Below are positions 10,492 through 16,495 of a stretch of DNA of 41,956 bases, in pieces. The DNA is from a virus. The translations under genes and the position numbers were made by a program. A model generated the notes under the pieces. That model made no database searches, was not told the origin of the DNA, and saw nothing but the letters and a program-made list of their open reading frames with translations. Every line of letters starts with the position of its first letter. The stretch's first letter is position 1. Where the stretch lies: positions 1-41,956 of IMG/VR virus record IMGVR_UViG_3300044630_002764; one strand, 5' to 3'.

Positions 10492-12505
10492 TATCTCATT
10501 ATCACAGGTTAATATAGAATTGGGCCTCACAAGTAATACAGCTATCTCATTAAATAATACAGCAGTCAGGGCTCTCTTTGGAAGAACTTCAGGGACAATT
10601 TCTATGTCTGATGGGTGGGGAAAGAGTAGCGTTGTAAAACTCGGTACGCCTACGTTTACAGCGGCTACGGGTGGCGCAGGTACTGTTTCGTTTACATGGA
10701 ATGCGATTACTAGCGCCACAAGTTATGATGTTACATTCAACGGCACTACCACAAATCAAACAAGCACGACATTTGCTAGAACAAGTGGAGTCAATGCCGG
10801 TTCATATGCCTTATCTGTAGTGGCTAAAGCAACTGGCTTCACGAGTTCAGATGCCGGTGTATCCACCACTGTCAATGTAACCTCTCCTAAATTAGCGACC
10901 CCACTATATTCAGTAGTAGCTGGTGGTGTTAACTCGGTATCTTTCGCATGGACTGCAGTCTCTAATGCTACAAGTTATGATGTGACGTTTAATGGCAATA
11001 CTACAAATCAAACTGGTCTTACATTTAACATCGCATCGGGCGTTGCCGCAGGGACTTACTCTTTGAGTGTTGTGGCCAAGGCCGCAAACTACACTAACTC
11101 AGATGCTGCTACATCTGGTAATATAATCGTAACAAATGCTAAACTCTCTACACCTTCGTTTACGGCGGCCACCGGTTCAGTCAATCAAGTATCATTTACA
11201 TGGAGTGCAGTTACAAACGCTACAAGTTATGATGTGACGTTTAATAGTGTAACAACTACTCAGACTAGCACAACATTTACAAGCGTTAATACTTTGACCC
11301 CGGGCACATATTATCTTTTTGTTAAAGCGAAAGCAGCCAACTATCCCGATTCAGATGTCGGTACCAGTTCTGCGGTTGCAACGGCAGCGGTACCAGCGCC
11401 TTCAGCACCTACGTTCTCATTCAGTAATGTGTCTAGTTCTGGATTTAGAATAACCTTGTCGGCCACTAACGCATTGAATTACTACTTATATACGTATCCG
11501 GATTATCTGTCGATAGGTAATAACACGACAGGCGTATTTGATATAAGTGGAAAGAGCCCTTCTACCACTTACCAATATGTTGCGTTTACTCAGAGCAGTG
11601 ACGGTACAACTTCTTCGTGGTCTTCCGTTGCCAGTCAAGCGACAAGTGCAGCAGCGATAGTGCCATCAACTCCTACATATAATATTTCACTATTAACAGC
11701 TAATAATTATAGAATTACATTGAGCAGTACGAATGCAAATTATTATTATTTGTATGAAACAACAGGCGGCGGATTTGAATACATAGGTTATACGCCTGAT
11801 GGTATTTTTAACATCTCGGGTAAAGCACCGAGCACTACACAAACCTATCAAGCCTATGCTACTAACGGTACTAATTCTGGTAATGTTAACTTCAGTGTCA
11901 CAACAAGTGCTGCACCTGTACTTCCAGGTACGGTTACATTAACCACTAGCAACATCACAAGCACTACAGCAAGGATTACTGCAACAACCAATTCAGGAAG
12001 CGCACCAACTAATTTCCACTTGTTTAGAAATATTAATGGCACTAACACCTTTATACGGTCTGCAGTCAATGGTATATTTGATCTGTACGATATGACACCT
12101 GGTACAACCTATGGCCCCTATCGTTCTTATGCGGAAAATGCTGTAGGCATCTCAGCATATTGGTCTAATGATGTGTATGTCACTAACACAGCTGCGGCTA
12201 CATTTACACCTGTATCAACAGTAGGTAACGTGGCAACTGCCGGTGGAAGTTGGTCTTATTCTTGGACTGCACCGACTTCTGGTTTACGTACATTTAAATC
12301 TGAAAACCCGTCTACTTCTGTCGATACAGTTATGGAAATTTACAAAAATGGCTTTTTGGAGGTAAGTAACGATGATTCTTCGGGTAATGCAGTTAATCTC
12401 GGTTCTTATATCCAGTATACTGTAGTAGCAGGACAGATGTATGAAATTAGAGTGCATTTATACGGGGCAACTTCAACAGGCACATTTAACTTCACAATAA
12501 CTTAA
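10466..12505 (+). CDS. FN3-repeat tail fibre/tip decoration protein
   Basis: 679 residues from the ATG at 10466, which has GAGGAG upstream; an in-frame ATG at 10421 lies deep inside the previous gene and lacks a site. The start overlaps the end of the tail tip gene by 26 bases. The N-terminus (SLSQVNIELG, then GTISMSDGWGKS) is a segment seen at the start of other phage fibre-like proteins. It is followed by three close repeats of ~85 residues with SFTW and ATSYDVTFN, then three more distant FN3-like units, and a C-terminal PPC-like beta domain (DTVMEIYKNG, SNDDSSGN). Most likely a virion surface protein contacting cell-surface sugars; binding partner unknown. Confidence 0.7.
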   Translation: MTLPVSPNSISLSQVNIELGLTSNTAISLNNTAVRALFGRTSGTISMSDGWGKSSVVKLGTPTFTAATGGAGTVSFTWNAITSATSYDVTFNGTTTNQTSTTFARTSGVNAGSYALSVVAKATGFTSSDAGVSTTVNVTSPKLATPLYSVVAGGVNSVSFAWTAVSNATSYDVTFNGNTTNQTGLTFNIASGVAAGTYSLSVVAKAANYTNSDAATSGNIIVTNAKLSTPSFTAATGSVNQVSFTWSAVTNATSYDVTFNSVTTTQTSTTFTSVNTLTPGTYYLFVKAKAANYPDSDVGTSSAVATAAVPAPSAPTFSFSNVSSSGFRITLSATNALNYYLYTYPDYLSIGNNTTGVFDISGKSPSTTYQYVAFTQSSDGTTSSWSSVASQATSAAAIVPSTPTYNISLLTANNYRITLSSTNANYYYLYETTGGGFEYIGYTPDGIFNISGKAPSTTQTYQAYATNGTNSGNVNFSVTTSAAPVLPGTVTLTTSNITSTTARITATTNSGSAPTNFHLFRNINGTNTFIRSAVNGIFDLYDMTPGTTYGPYRSYAENAVGISAYWSNDVYVTNTAAATFTPVSTVGNVATAGGSWSYSWTAPTSGLRTFKSENPSTSVDTVMEIYKNGFLEVSNDDSSGNAVNLGSYIQYTVVAGQMYEIRVHLYGATSTGTFNFTIT

Positions 12506-12507
12506 TT

Positions 12508-12684
12508 ATGAAAAAATTATACTTCACCGCAGCTACGGAATATGTTGTGCAAGATTCACAGCTTCCGGAACCATTTAATATTGCCAGTTTTGAAGCGGAA
12601 GATTTTGATGTTACAGTTAGTTACATCTTACTTCCAGGCAATACTTATGAAATTTTAACAAATATTGGAGGACAATCCGCATGA
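12508..12684 (+). CDS. Small hypothetical late protein (58 aa)
   Basis: The gene begins two bases after the fibre stop and ends in an ATGA overlap with the holin-like gene. The predicted protein starts MKKLYFTAATEYVV and is beta-rich with PGNTYEI near its end. No signal peptide or membrane segment is evident. The tight coupling to the fibre and holin genes supports it as a real late gene. Function is not recognised; it might be a small structural or assembly factor. Confidence 0.55.
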   Translation: MKKLYFTAATEYVVQDSQLPEPFNIASFEAEDFDVTVSYILLPGNTYEILTNIGGQSA

Positions 12685-12863
12685 GATATTTATTTGCAAG
12701 ATTAAAAGAACCATCTACATGGTTCGGTATTATTTCAGCTACGTTAGCTATCTTAAGTTCATTCAAAGTGTTAGTATTAACACCTGAAGAAATGGATAGT
12801 TTACTCGCGCTGTCGGTTGCCGTTTTGGGTGGCGGCAGTATTACGTCTAAAGATCCACAGTAG
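12681..12863 (+). CDS. Putative holin (60 aa)
   Basis: 60 residues, start overlapping the previous stop. The N-terminus, ARLKEPSTWFGIISATLAIL, has the EPSTW-G pattern common in small phage holins, with one hydrophobic segment at about residues 14-30 and a second, glycine-rich one at about 37-52. Holins make inner-membrane lesions that start lysis. It is the last gene of the late block and is followed directly by a terminator. The recognised endolysin is not next door but 7.7 kb downstream. The call rests on size, hydrophobicity and the N-terminal pattern. Confidence 0.6.
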   Translation: MRYLFARLKEPSTWFGIISATLAILSSFKVLVLTPEEMDSLLALSVAVLGGGSITSKDPQ

Positions 12864-12868
12864 TACAC

Positions 12869-12898
12869 CGCCCTGACAGCAATGTTGGGGCGTTTTTT
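12869..12898 (+). terminator. Rho-independent terminator after late genes
   Basis: A hairpin with CGCCC pairing to GGGCG around a GCAA-type loop is followed by six T residues. It closes the late tail/lysis transcription unit six bases after the holin stop. Confidence 0.8.
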
Positions 12899-13146
12899 AC
12901 GCAGGCTATACGAGAGTAATGGGGCAGTTTTTGCGTGGCGTGTGGGTATGCTTCTGGAGAGATTTCGGGAGGCCTCGCCGTTCATGGGCTGCGGGACGGG
13001 GCAAAATCTGGGCGTCTGTGGCACGGGAATTTGAGGCATCACTGACGGGTCAGGCACCGCTAAAAATGGCGTGTACCCCAGTTCCTGGTCACACAATCGT
13101 GGCTCTCGGTGAAAATCTGGCTCACGGTGAAACGGCTGAGTTTGAA
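12899..13146. other. GC-rich intergenic stretch without recognisable gene
   Basis: About 250 bases, clearly richer in G and C than the surrounding DNA. A 92-codon frame can be read on + (12919-13197), but it has no ribosome binding site, an odd Trp/Arg-rich composition and runs into the boundary motif, so I do not call it a gene. The stretch ends in the CCCGTTGAATTAACCCT motif. It may be structural or acquired DNA. Confidence 0.6.
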
Positions 13147-13212
13147 CCCGTTGAATTAACCCTTCCGACCTCCCCCCAATTAACCCTTAGGCTATAGTTG
13201 TTAGTAGTTAGT
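13147..13212. repeat. Boundary element copy 1 (late/early junction)
   Basis: The first 32 bases (17-mer CCCGTTGAATTAACCCT, then TCCGACCTCCCCCCA) match 40631-40662 with few differences, and both copies end in TTAGTAGTTAGT. Between them this copy has an extra AATTAACCCTT. The two copies lie on either side of the early region, next to the two ends of the late block. The role is unknown; an operator, promoter region or packaging/replication site are possible. Confidence 0.65.
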
Positions 13213-13256
13213 CCCTCTCTTTATCTCCTCTCTAAGAATAATACCTAAAGAGCTTT

Positions 13257-13286
13257 GCGGAAAAGAAGGTATCTTATATGAAGTAC
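13257..13286 (+). promoter_or_regulatory. Promoter-like 30-nt element, copy 1
   Basis: This stretch starts GCGGAAAAGAAG and continues GTATCTTATATGAAGTAC. The last 19 bases, beginning one base earlier, are identical in three intergenic places (13257, 13939 and 34970), each 35-45 bases before a gene start. It is a candidate promoter for the phage single-subunit RNA polymerase, or a leader element; it contains a tiny ATG AAG TAC frame. Promoter function is inferred. Confidence 0.55.
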
Positions 13287-13320
13287 CAATAAGGGTATCT
13301 CATAATTTAAGGAATTTAAA

Positions 13321-13617
13321 ATGATACATTTAACAATTAATACATTAGTGGATAGCTTAATTCGCAGACACGCTTTAGTACCTTACGATCAGTTAGATGC
13401 AGAGGATTACACTGTTATAATTGAGTTTCTTGATGCAGCTAGTACCCGCACTCGTGATGGTCTGGAGACTATTTATGATTGGAATACATTCTATTGGGGT
13501 GGTCAGACTGTATTTTCGTGGGATGCATTAAGACCTCATTTAAATGTGGATTGGTATAAGCTTGTTTTGTATGTTGATCCTATTGTTTCTTATCAAGAAG
13601 GAGATTGGAAAAAATGA
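13321..13617 (+). CDS. Hypothetical protein (98 aa) with DGL-TIYDW motif
   Basis: First gene of a small-gene operon, preceded by AAGGAATTTAAA. Residues ~34-58 (FLDAASTRTRDGLETIYDWN) are nearly the same as the C-terminal part of the 172-aa protein at 20003-20521 (FLNAANTRSCDGLKTIYDWD), so the two share a small module. The C-terminus is rich in Trp and Tyr. No known fold is recognised. The stop overlaps the next start (ATGA). Confidence 0.7.
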   Translation: MIHLTINTLVDSLIRRHALVPYDQLDAEDYTVIIEFLDAASTRTRDGLETIYDWNTFYWGGQTVFSWDALRPHLNVDWYKLVLYVDPIVSYQEGDWKK

Positions 13618-13778
13618 TTTACATTTTAGTATTTGCTTTATTTTTACCTAATGGCACCAAAATTCAAACACATGAATTTGGTTCTATTGAAGAATGTTCA
13701 ACAGTGGGGCATATGTTGAAACAAATTAAAGCTGCAGATTATGCAGAATGTTATCCTAAAGAAGGGGAATACAAATGA
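13614..13778 (+). CDS. Small secreted-like protein (54 aa)
   Basis: The start overlaps the previous stop and the stop overlaps the next start, both as ATGA. The protein begins MIYILVFALFLPNG, a short hydrophobic segment that could act as a signal or anchor, followed by a small domain with two cysteines (EECS and AECYPK). Similar short two-cysteine proteins are common in phages, with no known function. Confidence 0.65.
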   Translation: MIYILVFALFLPNGTKIQTHEFGSIEECSTVGHMLKQIKAADYAECYPKEGEYK

Positions 13779-13936
13779 GTACAGAAGAGTTTATTAAACT
13801 AGGAATGGCCGGAGATGCAATCTTATTTATGATGGTTGTATTTGGGTATCAAATCGTTCGTGACATTTTGCGTGAGCGTAAAGAATATAATAAAGTGAAA
13901 AAGTGGAATCCACCAACACAAAAGTGTTATAAATAA
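13775..13936 (+). CDS. Small membrane protein (53 aa)
   Basis: The start overlaps the previous gene by an ATGA, with GAAGGGGAA upstream as ribosome binding site. One hydrophobic segment (AILFMMVVFGYQIV, residues ~16-29) is followed by a basic tail (RDILRERKEY and onwards). This predicts a single-pass inner membrane protein with a cytoplasmic C-terminus. Function unknown. Confidence 0.6.
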   Translation: MSTEEFIKLGMAGDAILFMMVVFGYQIVRDILRERKEYNKVKKWNPPTQKCYK

Positions 13937-13938
13937 AC

Positions 13939-13968
13939 GCGGGAAAAGGGGTATCTTATATGAAGTAC
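13939..13968 (+). promoter_or_regulatory. Promoter-like 30-nt element, copy 2
   Basis: It starts GCGGGAAAAGGG and continues GTATCTTATATGAAGTAC, the same core as at 13257 and 34970. It lies just after the 53-aa gene and 40 bases before the next start. The three copies differ only within the A/G-rich upstream half. Confidence 0.55.
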
Positions 13969-14007
13969 AATAAGGTACCTCAATCAACTAACTAAAAGGT
14001 AAATCAA

Positions 14008-14196
14008 ATGAACACGTTCGACACACTAGCTTTAAGACAGTCTGAAATAATCTACGTGAAAAATCGTGGACCGCAGTTGGAGTTCTCAAAGATTATAAAT
14101 CTATTGGGAATGCAACAAGCTGCTAAAGGCACTACACACAAACATTACTACAACGGTAATACAATCACAATCACTTGGAGTCCTGCAAATGCTTAA
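14008..14196 (+). CDS. Hypothetical protein (62 aa)
   Basis: Begins MNTFDTLALRQSEI after AAAAGGTAAATCAA. No signal peptide or membrane segment; the C-terminal half (KHYYNGNTITITW) looks beta-rich. Its end overlaps the start of the next small gene. Its position behind a promoter-like element makes it first in its operon. Function not recognised. Confidence 0.65.
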   Translation: MNTFDTLALRQSEIIYVKNRGPQLEFSKIINLLGMQQAAKGTTHKHYYNGNTITITWSPANA

Positions 14197-14350
14197 CATC
14201 GACGATTTATTTTTACAATGCTCTTTACTACAAACTGATATTGACATGGAAAAAGCTGAAGGAGGGGATCAAGACTTAATTGATGTACTTCAAGAAGCTT
14301 TAGATGTCAAACTTAAAGAATTACGCTTACAACGAACTTTCGGAGAATAA
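14189..14350 (+). CDS. Small acidic helical protein (53 aa)
   Basis: The start lies inside the last codons of the previous gene. The protein (MLNIDDLFLQCSLLQTDIDM and onward) is acidic and almost wholly helical, with LIDVLQEALDVKLKELRLQR able to form an amphipathic helix. It ends one base before the next start. Function unknown. Confidence 0.55.
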   Translation: MLNIDDLFLQCSLLQTDIDMEKAEGGDQDLIDVLQEALDVKLKELRLQRTFGE

Positions 14351-14351
14351 C

Positions 14352-14504
14352 ATGAACACTATTGAAAAAGCACAAGCAAAAGTAGATGCACAATTAGAAG
14401 CGATGAGAATCGCTCATGATGAAAGCATCAAAGCTATGGATAATGGCCAAGAAGATATGCTGGCAAAAGTACAGGCTATGTTAGCCGCAATGAAATCTAA
14501 ATGA
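14352..14504 (+). CDS. Small coiled-coil-like protein (50 aa)
   Basis: I chose the ATG at 14352 because CGGAGAATAAC lies directly upstream; an in-frame ATG at 14304 would overlap the previous gene. The sequence is Ala/Met/Lys-rich and helical throughout (IEKAQAKVDAQLEAMRIAHD), consistent with a short coiled coil. The first pseudoknot-ribozyme element begins six bases after its stop. Function unknown. Confidence 0.6.
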   Translation: MNTIEKAQAKVDAQLEAMRIAHDESIKAMDNGQEDMLAKVQAMLAAMKSK

Positions 14505-14510
14505 AAACTG

Positions 14511-14537
14511 AGACCTGAGTAGGTCTATAAAGTGCTT
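14511..14537 (+). ncRNA. Pseudoknot element 1 (PK1), fused to hammerhead 1
   Basis: Stem 1 is AGAC (14511-14514) with GTCT (14523-14526). Loop bases GAGTA (14517-14521) pair with TGCTT (14533-14537) across a 6-nt A-rich linker. The same geometry (4-bp stem, 8-nt loop, 6-nt linker, 5-nt strand) recurs in five other places. This copy starts 6 nt after a stop codon and is followed one base later by hammerhead 1. Confidence 0.75.
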
Positions 14538-14538
14538 A

Positions 14539-14590
14539 AGTGTATACGGGTAAATCCCATACTGATGAGTCCAATTCAGGACGAAACACT
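14539..14590 (+). ncRNA. Type III hammerhead ribozyme 1
   Basis: All core parts are present: CTGATGA at 14562-14568 and GAAA at 14583-14586. Stem III pairs AGTGT (14539-14543) with ACACT (14586-14590). Stem I pairs 14545-14550 with 14556-14561 with one C-A mismatch, loop TAAAT. Stem II is GTCC/GGAC with a 6-nt loop. The cleavage triplet is GTA, giving predicted cleavage between 14544 and 14545. The open helix is stem III. The next gene starts 20 nt downstream, so cleavage would separate it from the upstream message. Activity is inferred. Confidence 0.88.
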
Positions 14591-14610
14591 AACTATTTCG
14601 GAGTATTACA

Positions 14611-14958
14611 ATGTTACCATTAATTATTTTAGGCGCAGCTGCAGCAACAACTCTTACTATCAAAGCTATTAAAAAAGCTAGAGATAATAAAAATAAAAGC
14701 TTTCCATTAGAGTTAACAGAAAGTATTGCAGAGAGTACACTGGCTACTGGAGCGCTTTCAGGCATTGCCGCAGTTGTTGTATGCGCTTTAAAAGGTTTTA
14801 CAATAAATTATTTTGTTGCAACATGGACACACTATTTATTAACTGCGCTGATGTTTGTATCTTTAGTCCAAGTGTTTGTGTGGTCATTATGTGTCTTAGC
14901 CCTAATTGCTACGGCATATATCTTTAATGCACCAATAAACCCACCGTTAGAAAGATAA
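14611..14958 (+). CDS. Multi-pass membrane protein (115 aa)
   Basis: The start follows TTTCGGAGTATTACA, shortly after hammerhead 1. It begins MLPLIILGAAAATT and has about three to four hydrophobic segments: near the N-terminus, near ALSGIAAVVVCAL, and two near the C-terminus (YLLTALMFVSLVQVFVW, LCVLALIATAYIF), with a basic stretch after the first (KAIKKARDNKNK). Inner membrane location is likely. Possible roles (lysis accessory, superinfection exclusion) cannot be told apart. It ends 6 nt before pseudoknot 2. Confidence 0.7.
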   Translation: MLPLIILGAAAATTLTIKAIKKARDNKNKSFPLELTESIAESTLATGALSGIAAVVVCALKGFTINYFVATWTHYLLTALMFVSLVQVFVWSLCVLALIATAYIFNAPINPPLER

Positions 14959-14964
14959 CATAAC

Positions 14965-14991
14965 AGACCTAGACATGTCCATAAACTGTCT
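14965..14991 (+). ncRNA. Pseudoknot element 2 (PK2), fused to hammerhead 2
   Basis: Stem 1 pairs AGAC (14965-14968) with GTCC (14977-14980), three full pairs. Loop AGACA (14971-14975) pairs fully with TGTCT (14987-14991) after the linker ATAAAC. Compared with PK1, both strands of stem 2 have changed together. It starts 6 nt after the upstream stop and directly abuts hammerhead 2. Confidence 0.72.
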
Positions 14992-15044
14992 GTGTATAAG
15001 GGATGTGTATCCCATACTGATGAGGTTCAAAAGAACCGAAACAC
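14992..15044 (+). ncRNA. Type III hammerhead ribozyme 2
   Basis: The core has CTGATGA at 15017-15023 and GAAA at 15038-15041. Stem III pairs GTGT (14992-14995) with ACAC (15041-15044). Stem I has TA/TA, one A-A mismatch, then GGGAT/ATCCC closed by GTGT. Stem II is GGTTC/GAACC with loop AAAA. The predicted cleavage is between 14996 and 14997 after GTA. Stem I and II sequences differ from hammerhead 1 while pairing is kept, which argues for maintained function. Confidence 0.88.
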
Positions 15045-15067
15045 TAACTATTATTTGGAGCATTAAA

Positions 15068-15340
15068 ATGTTAAAATCAATTTCTAAAAAATTACCAGCA
15101 TTAACAAGCGTTTCAGTAGCTACAGCTGTAGCTTCAATGGGTAGTCTTGTATTAAGTACAAGTGCTAAAGTTGCAGTCTCAAGAACAGTTTTGACTGTTG
15201 GAAGATTTGCTATTGTAAGTCCATTCGCTAAAGTAGCGGTTGTTGGCGGAGCTACAGCTTTAAGTCCATTGGTAACAAGTTTAATTGCAGGAACAGTTGT
15301 CTATATCGCAGTAGATAAACTAGTTAAACACTATGCTTAA
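15068..15340 (+). CDS. Hydrophobic/alanine-rich protein (90 aa)
   Basis: I chose the ATG at 15068, behind TTTGGAGCATTAAA; an in-frame ATG at 14975 would run through hammerhead 2. The protein (MLKSISKKLPALTSVSVATA and on) is rich in Ala, Val and Ser with a basic N-terminus and probably two membrane segments (residues ~15-30 and ~55-80), ending in a basic tail (DKLVKHYA). It is probably a small membrane protein. Function unknown. Confidence 0.6.
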   Translation: MLKSISKKLPALTSVSVATAVASMGSLVLSTSAKVAVSRTVLTVGRFAIVSPFAKVAVVGGATALSPLVTSLIAGTVVYIAVDKLVKHYA

Positions 15341-15437
15341 GTATGTAATTGTAGCCGCTTTATTATGTGTGCCTGTCGTAAGAGCAATACTCTACGTAGG
15401 CCTAATGTATTTTATTCAATTTATTTTTGGAGTATAA
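15333..15437 (+). CDS. Tiny membrane peptide (34 aa)
   Basis: This short frame starts inside the end of the previous gene and ends one base before the next start. It encodes MLKYVIVAALLCVPVVRAIL followed by a second hydrophobic run. The overlap pattern matches neighbouring genes, but no clear ribosome binding site is seen, so expression may depend on coupling. Confidence 0.4.
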   Translation: MLKYVIVAALLCVPVVRAILYVGLMYFIQFIFGV

Positions 15438-15438
15438 C

Positions 15439-15615
15439 ATGCCATATTTATTAACAATCGTAGCTTGGGAATTGTTTCGTCAGACTAAAGCCTTTGATAT
15501 CCTCAGAGATGCTTCAGTAGACTTCTGGTCTACAGATCTGGAAACCTTAAGTGATGTGGAGCTAGATGCATGGAAAATGCAATTTAGCAATAACCTAAAC
15601 AGACTATTTAAATAG
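15439..15615 (+). CDS. Hypothetical protein (58 aa)
   Basis: The ATG at 15439 has TTTGGAGTATAAC upstream and is preferred over an upstream non-ATG start. The protein is acidic and helical (LRDASVDFWSTDLETLSDVE) with a hydrophobic start. It ends 6 nt before pseudoknot 3. Function unknown. Confidence 0.6.
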   Translation: MPYLLTIVAWELFRQTKAFDILRDASVDFWSTDLETLSDVELDAWKMQFSNNLNRLFK

Positions 15616-15621
15616 TCTCTT

Positions 15622-15648
15622 AAGCCTGAGCATGCTTTAAAACTGCTT
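15622..15648 (+). ncRNA. Pseudoknot element 3 (PK3)
   Basis: Stem 1 AAGC (15622-15625) pairs with GCTT (15634-15637). Loop GAGCA (15628-15632) pairs with TGCTT (15644-15648) after the linker TAAAAC. There is no hammerhead. The 3' strand touches the ribosome binding site GAGG of the next gene (ATG at 15657), so folding could affect its translation. Confidence 0.72.
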
Positions 15649-15656
15649 GAGGATTT

Positions 15657-16061
15657 ATGCCTTTATTATATTTACTTGTCGGGTTCGTGGCCGGCATTAC
15701 TTTAACATCCACAGAAATTTATAAAAGAAATGAAGTAATCTTTGACGATAAAGATGTCGAAAGAGAATTAGAGCTAGAGTGTATTAGAGCAAGCAATAAA
15801 GTCGAAGTAGAAGGTTTGTATTGGGATCCACAGTCTAAGGATTACTTTGCAGATATAGTGGAATTAGAATTAGATAATTTGATTCTAGCAAAGTTTGTAG
15901 TACAGCATGAAGAAATAACATATAATGTTATTACTTTAAGAACTAAACCAATAATATCTCAACCTTTTAATATACATGCTAAGAAGGTTGTAAAGGAGAG
16001 AGTTAGACCGATACTTGTAACAGAAGAAACGTATTTATATCTTCAACGCTGCCTTGCGTAA
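15657..16061 (+). CDS. Membrane-anchored hypothetical protein (134 aa)
   Basis: The start is 8 nt after the pseudoknot and follows GAGGATTT. An N-terminal hydrophobic segment (PLLYLLVGFVAGITL) suggests an anchor. The rest is an acidic, then basic soluble domain (VERELELECIRASNKVEVEG, later KKVVKERVRP). No known domain is recognised. Confidence 0.65.
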   Translation: MPLLYLLVGFVAGITLTSTEIYKRNEVIFDDKDVERELELECIRASNKVEVEGLYWDPQSKDYFADIVELELDNLILAKFVVQHEEITYNVITLRTKPIISQPFNIHAKKVVKERVRPILVTEETYLYLQRCLA

Positions 16062-16067
16062 GGACTA

Positions 16068-16092
16068 ACTCTAAAGAATTAGTCTTTAGAGT
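16068..16092 (+). other. 9-bp hairpin before terminator
   Basis: ACTCTAAAG and CTTTAGAGT pair perfectly around AATTAGT. A competing pairing, GACTAA (16063-16068) with TTAGTC (16079-16084), is also possible. It lies just after the 134-aa gene and before the strong terminator at 16109, so it may act with it. Confidence 0.45.
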
Positions 16093-16108
16093 ATTGCAGT
16101 GAAAATAG

Positions 16109-16148
16109 CCTCTCCTTCGGGAGAGGTTCCTTTCTTATTTTTTTTTTT
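16109..16148 (+). terminator. Rho-independent terminator with UUCG loop
   Basis: CCTCTCC/GGAGAGG closes a TTCG tetraloop, followed by a T-rich tract ending in at least ten T residues. It ends the operon that carries the ribozymes. Confidence 0.85.
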
Positions 16149-16158
16149 CTGGAATAAA

Positions 16159-16287
16159 ATGAAAGAAATTATGCAATACTCTTTTAACGTGGCAGCTGCT
16201 ATTGCTGTACTCGGCACAGGAATACCTGCAGTAACTATTGGTACAGTTTTATATTTAATAAACAGTAAGTATAAAAATGGGTATTAA
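16159..16287 (+). CDS. Small membrane protein (42 aa)
   Basis: The ATG at 16159 follows CTGGAATAAA; an upstream in-frame ATG at 16099 lies before the terminator hairpin and is less likely. The protein (MKEIMQYSFNVAAAIAVLGT and on) has one long hydrophobic segment and a short basic tail. Its end overlaps the next small gene. Function unknown. Confidence 0.5.
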   Translation: MKEIMQYSFNVAAAIAVLGTGIPAVTIGTVLYLINSKYKNGY

Positions 16288-16438
16288 TTTAATCGTACTT
16301 GCAGTATTTTCATTTGCTATAAGAATAGTTGGTAATAATACAACCATAGAGGATCTAGATAAGTCTGCTCAAAATAAACAGACTAGAAATACAATATTAA
16401 AAAAATCAGGTAAAAAGAAGCGCCCTAACCACTCCTAA
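16277..16438 (+). CDS. Small anchored basic protein (53 aa)
   Basis: The start lies within the end of the previous gene. A hydrophobic N-terminus (MGINLIVLAVFSFAIRIVG) is followed by a strongly basic tail (KKSGKKKRP). The stop codon lies within the following terminator stem. Single-pass membrane protein of unknown function. Confidence 0.5.
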   Translation: MGINLIVLAVFSFAIRIVGNNTTIEDLDKSAQNKQTRNTILKKSGKKKRPNHS

Positions 16439-16481
16439 TATATTAATTTATATTGGGGGTGGTAATTACTCTATTTTTTTT
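16428..16481 (+). terminator. Terminator upstream of RNA polymerase gene
   Basis: ACCACTCC pairs with GGGGTGGT (one T-G pair), the stem continues through TAATA/TATT-type pairs, and a run of eight T residues follows. It isolates the RNA polymerase gene, 15 bases downstream, from upstream transcription. Confidence 0.8.
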
Positions 16482-16495
16482 CGTTAAGGAACCCC

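Noticed and set aside
12617-13096. 159-codon minus-strand frame across holin and terminator
   Set aside because: Antisense to supported genes and a terminator, with no plausible start signal or family pattern.
12919-13197. 92-codon open frame in the GC-rich stretch
   Set aside because: No ribosome binding site, odd composition, and it crosses the boundary motif; the open frame is explained by GC content.
13178-13197. A true T3-type promoter (AATTAACCCTTAGGCTATAG)
   Set aside because: The first ten bases match T3, but spacing to TATAG is two bases too long and other copies lack the downstream half.
14511-14537. preQ1-I riboswitch
   Set aside because: The A-rich linker and small pseudoknot look alike, but the conserved preQ1 loop sequence is absent and several copies lie before unrelated genes.
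14975-15067. N-terminal extension of the 90-aa protein through hammerhead 2
   Set aside because: The region is a complete ribozyme and the ATG at 15068 has a proper ribosome binding site.
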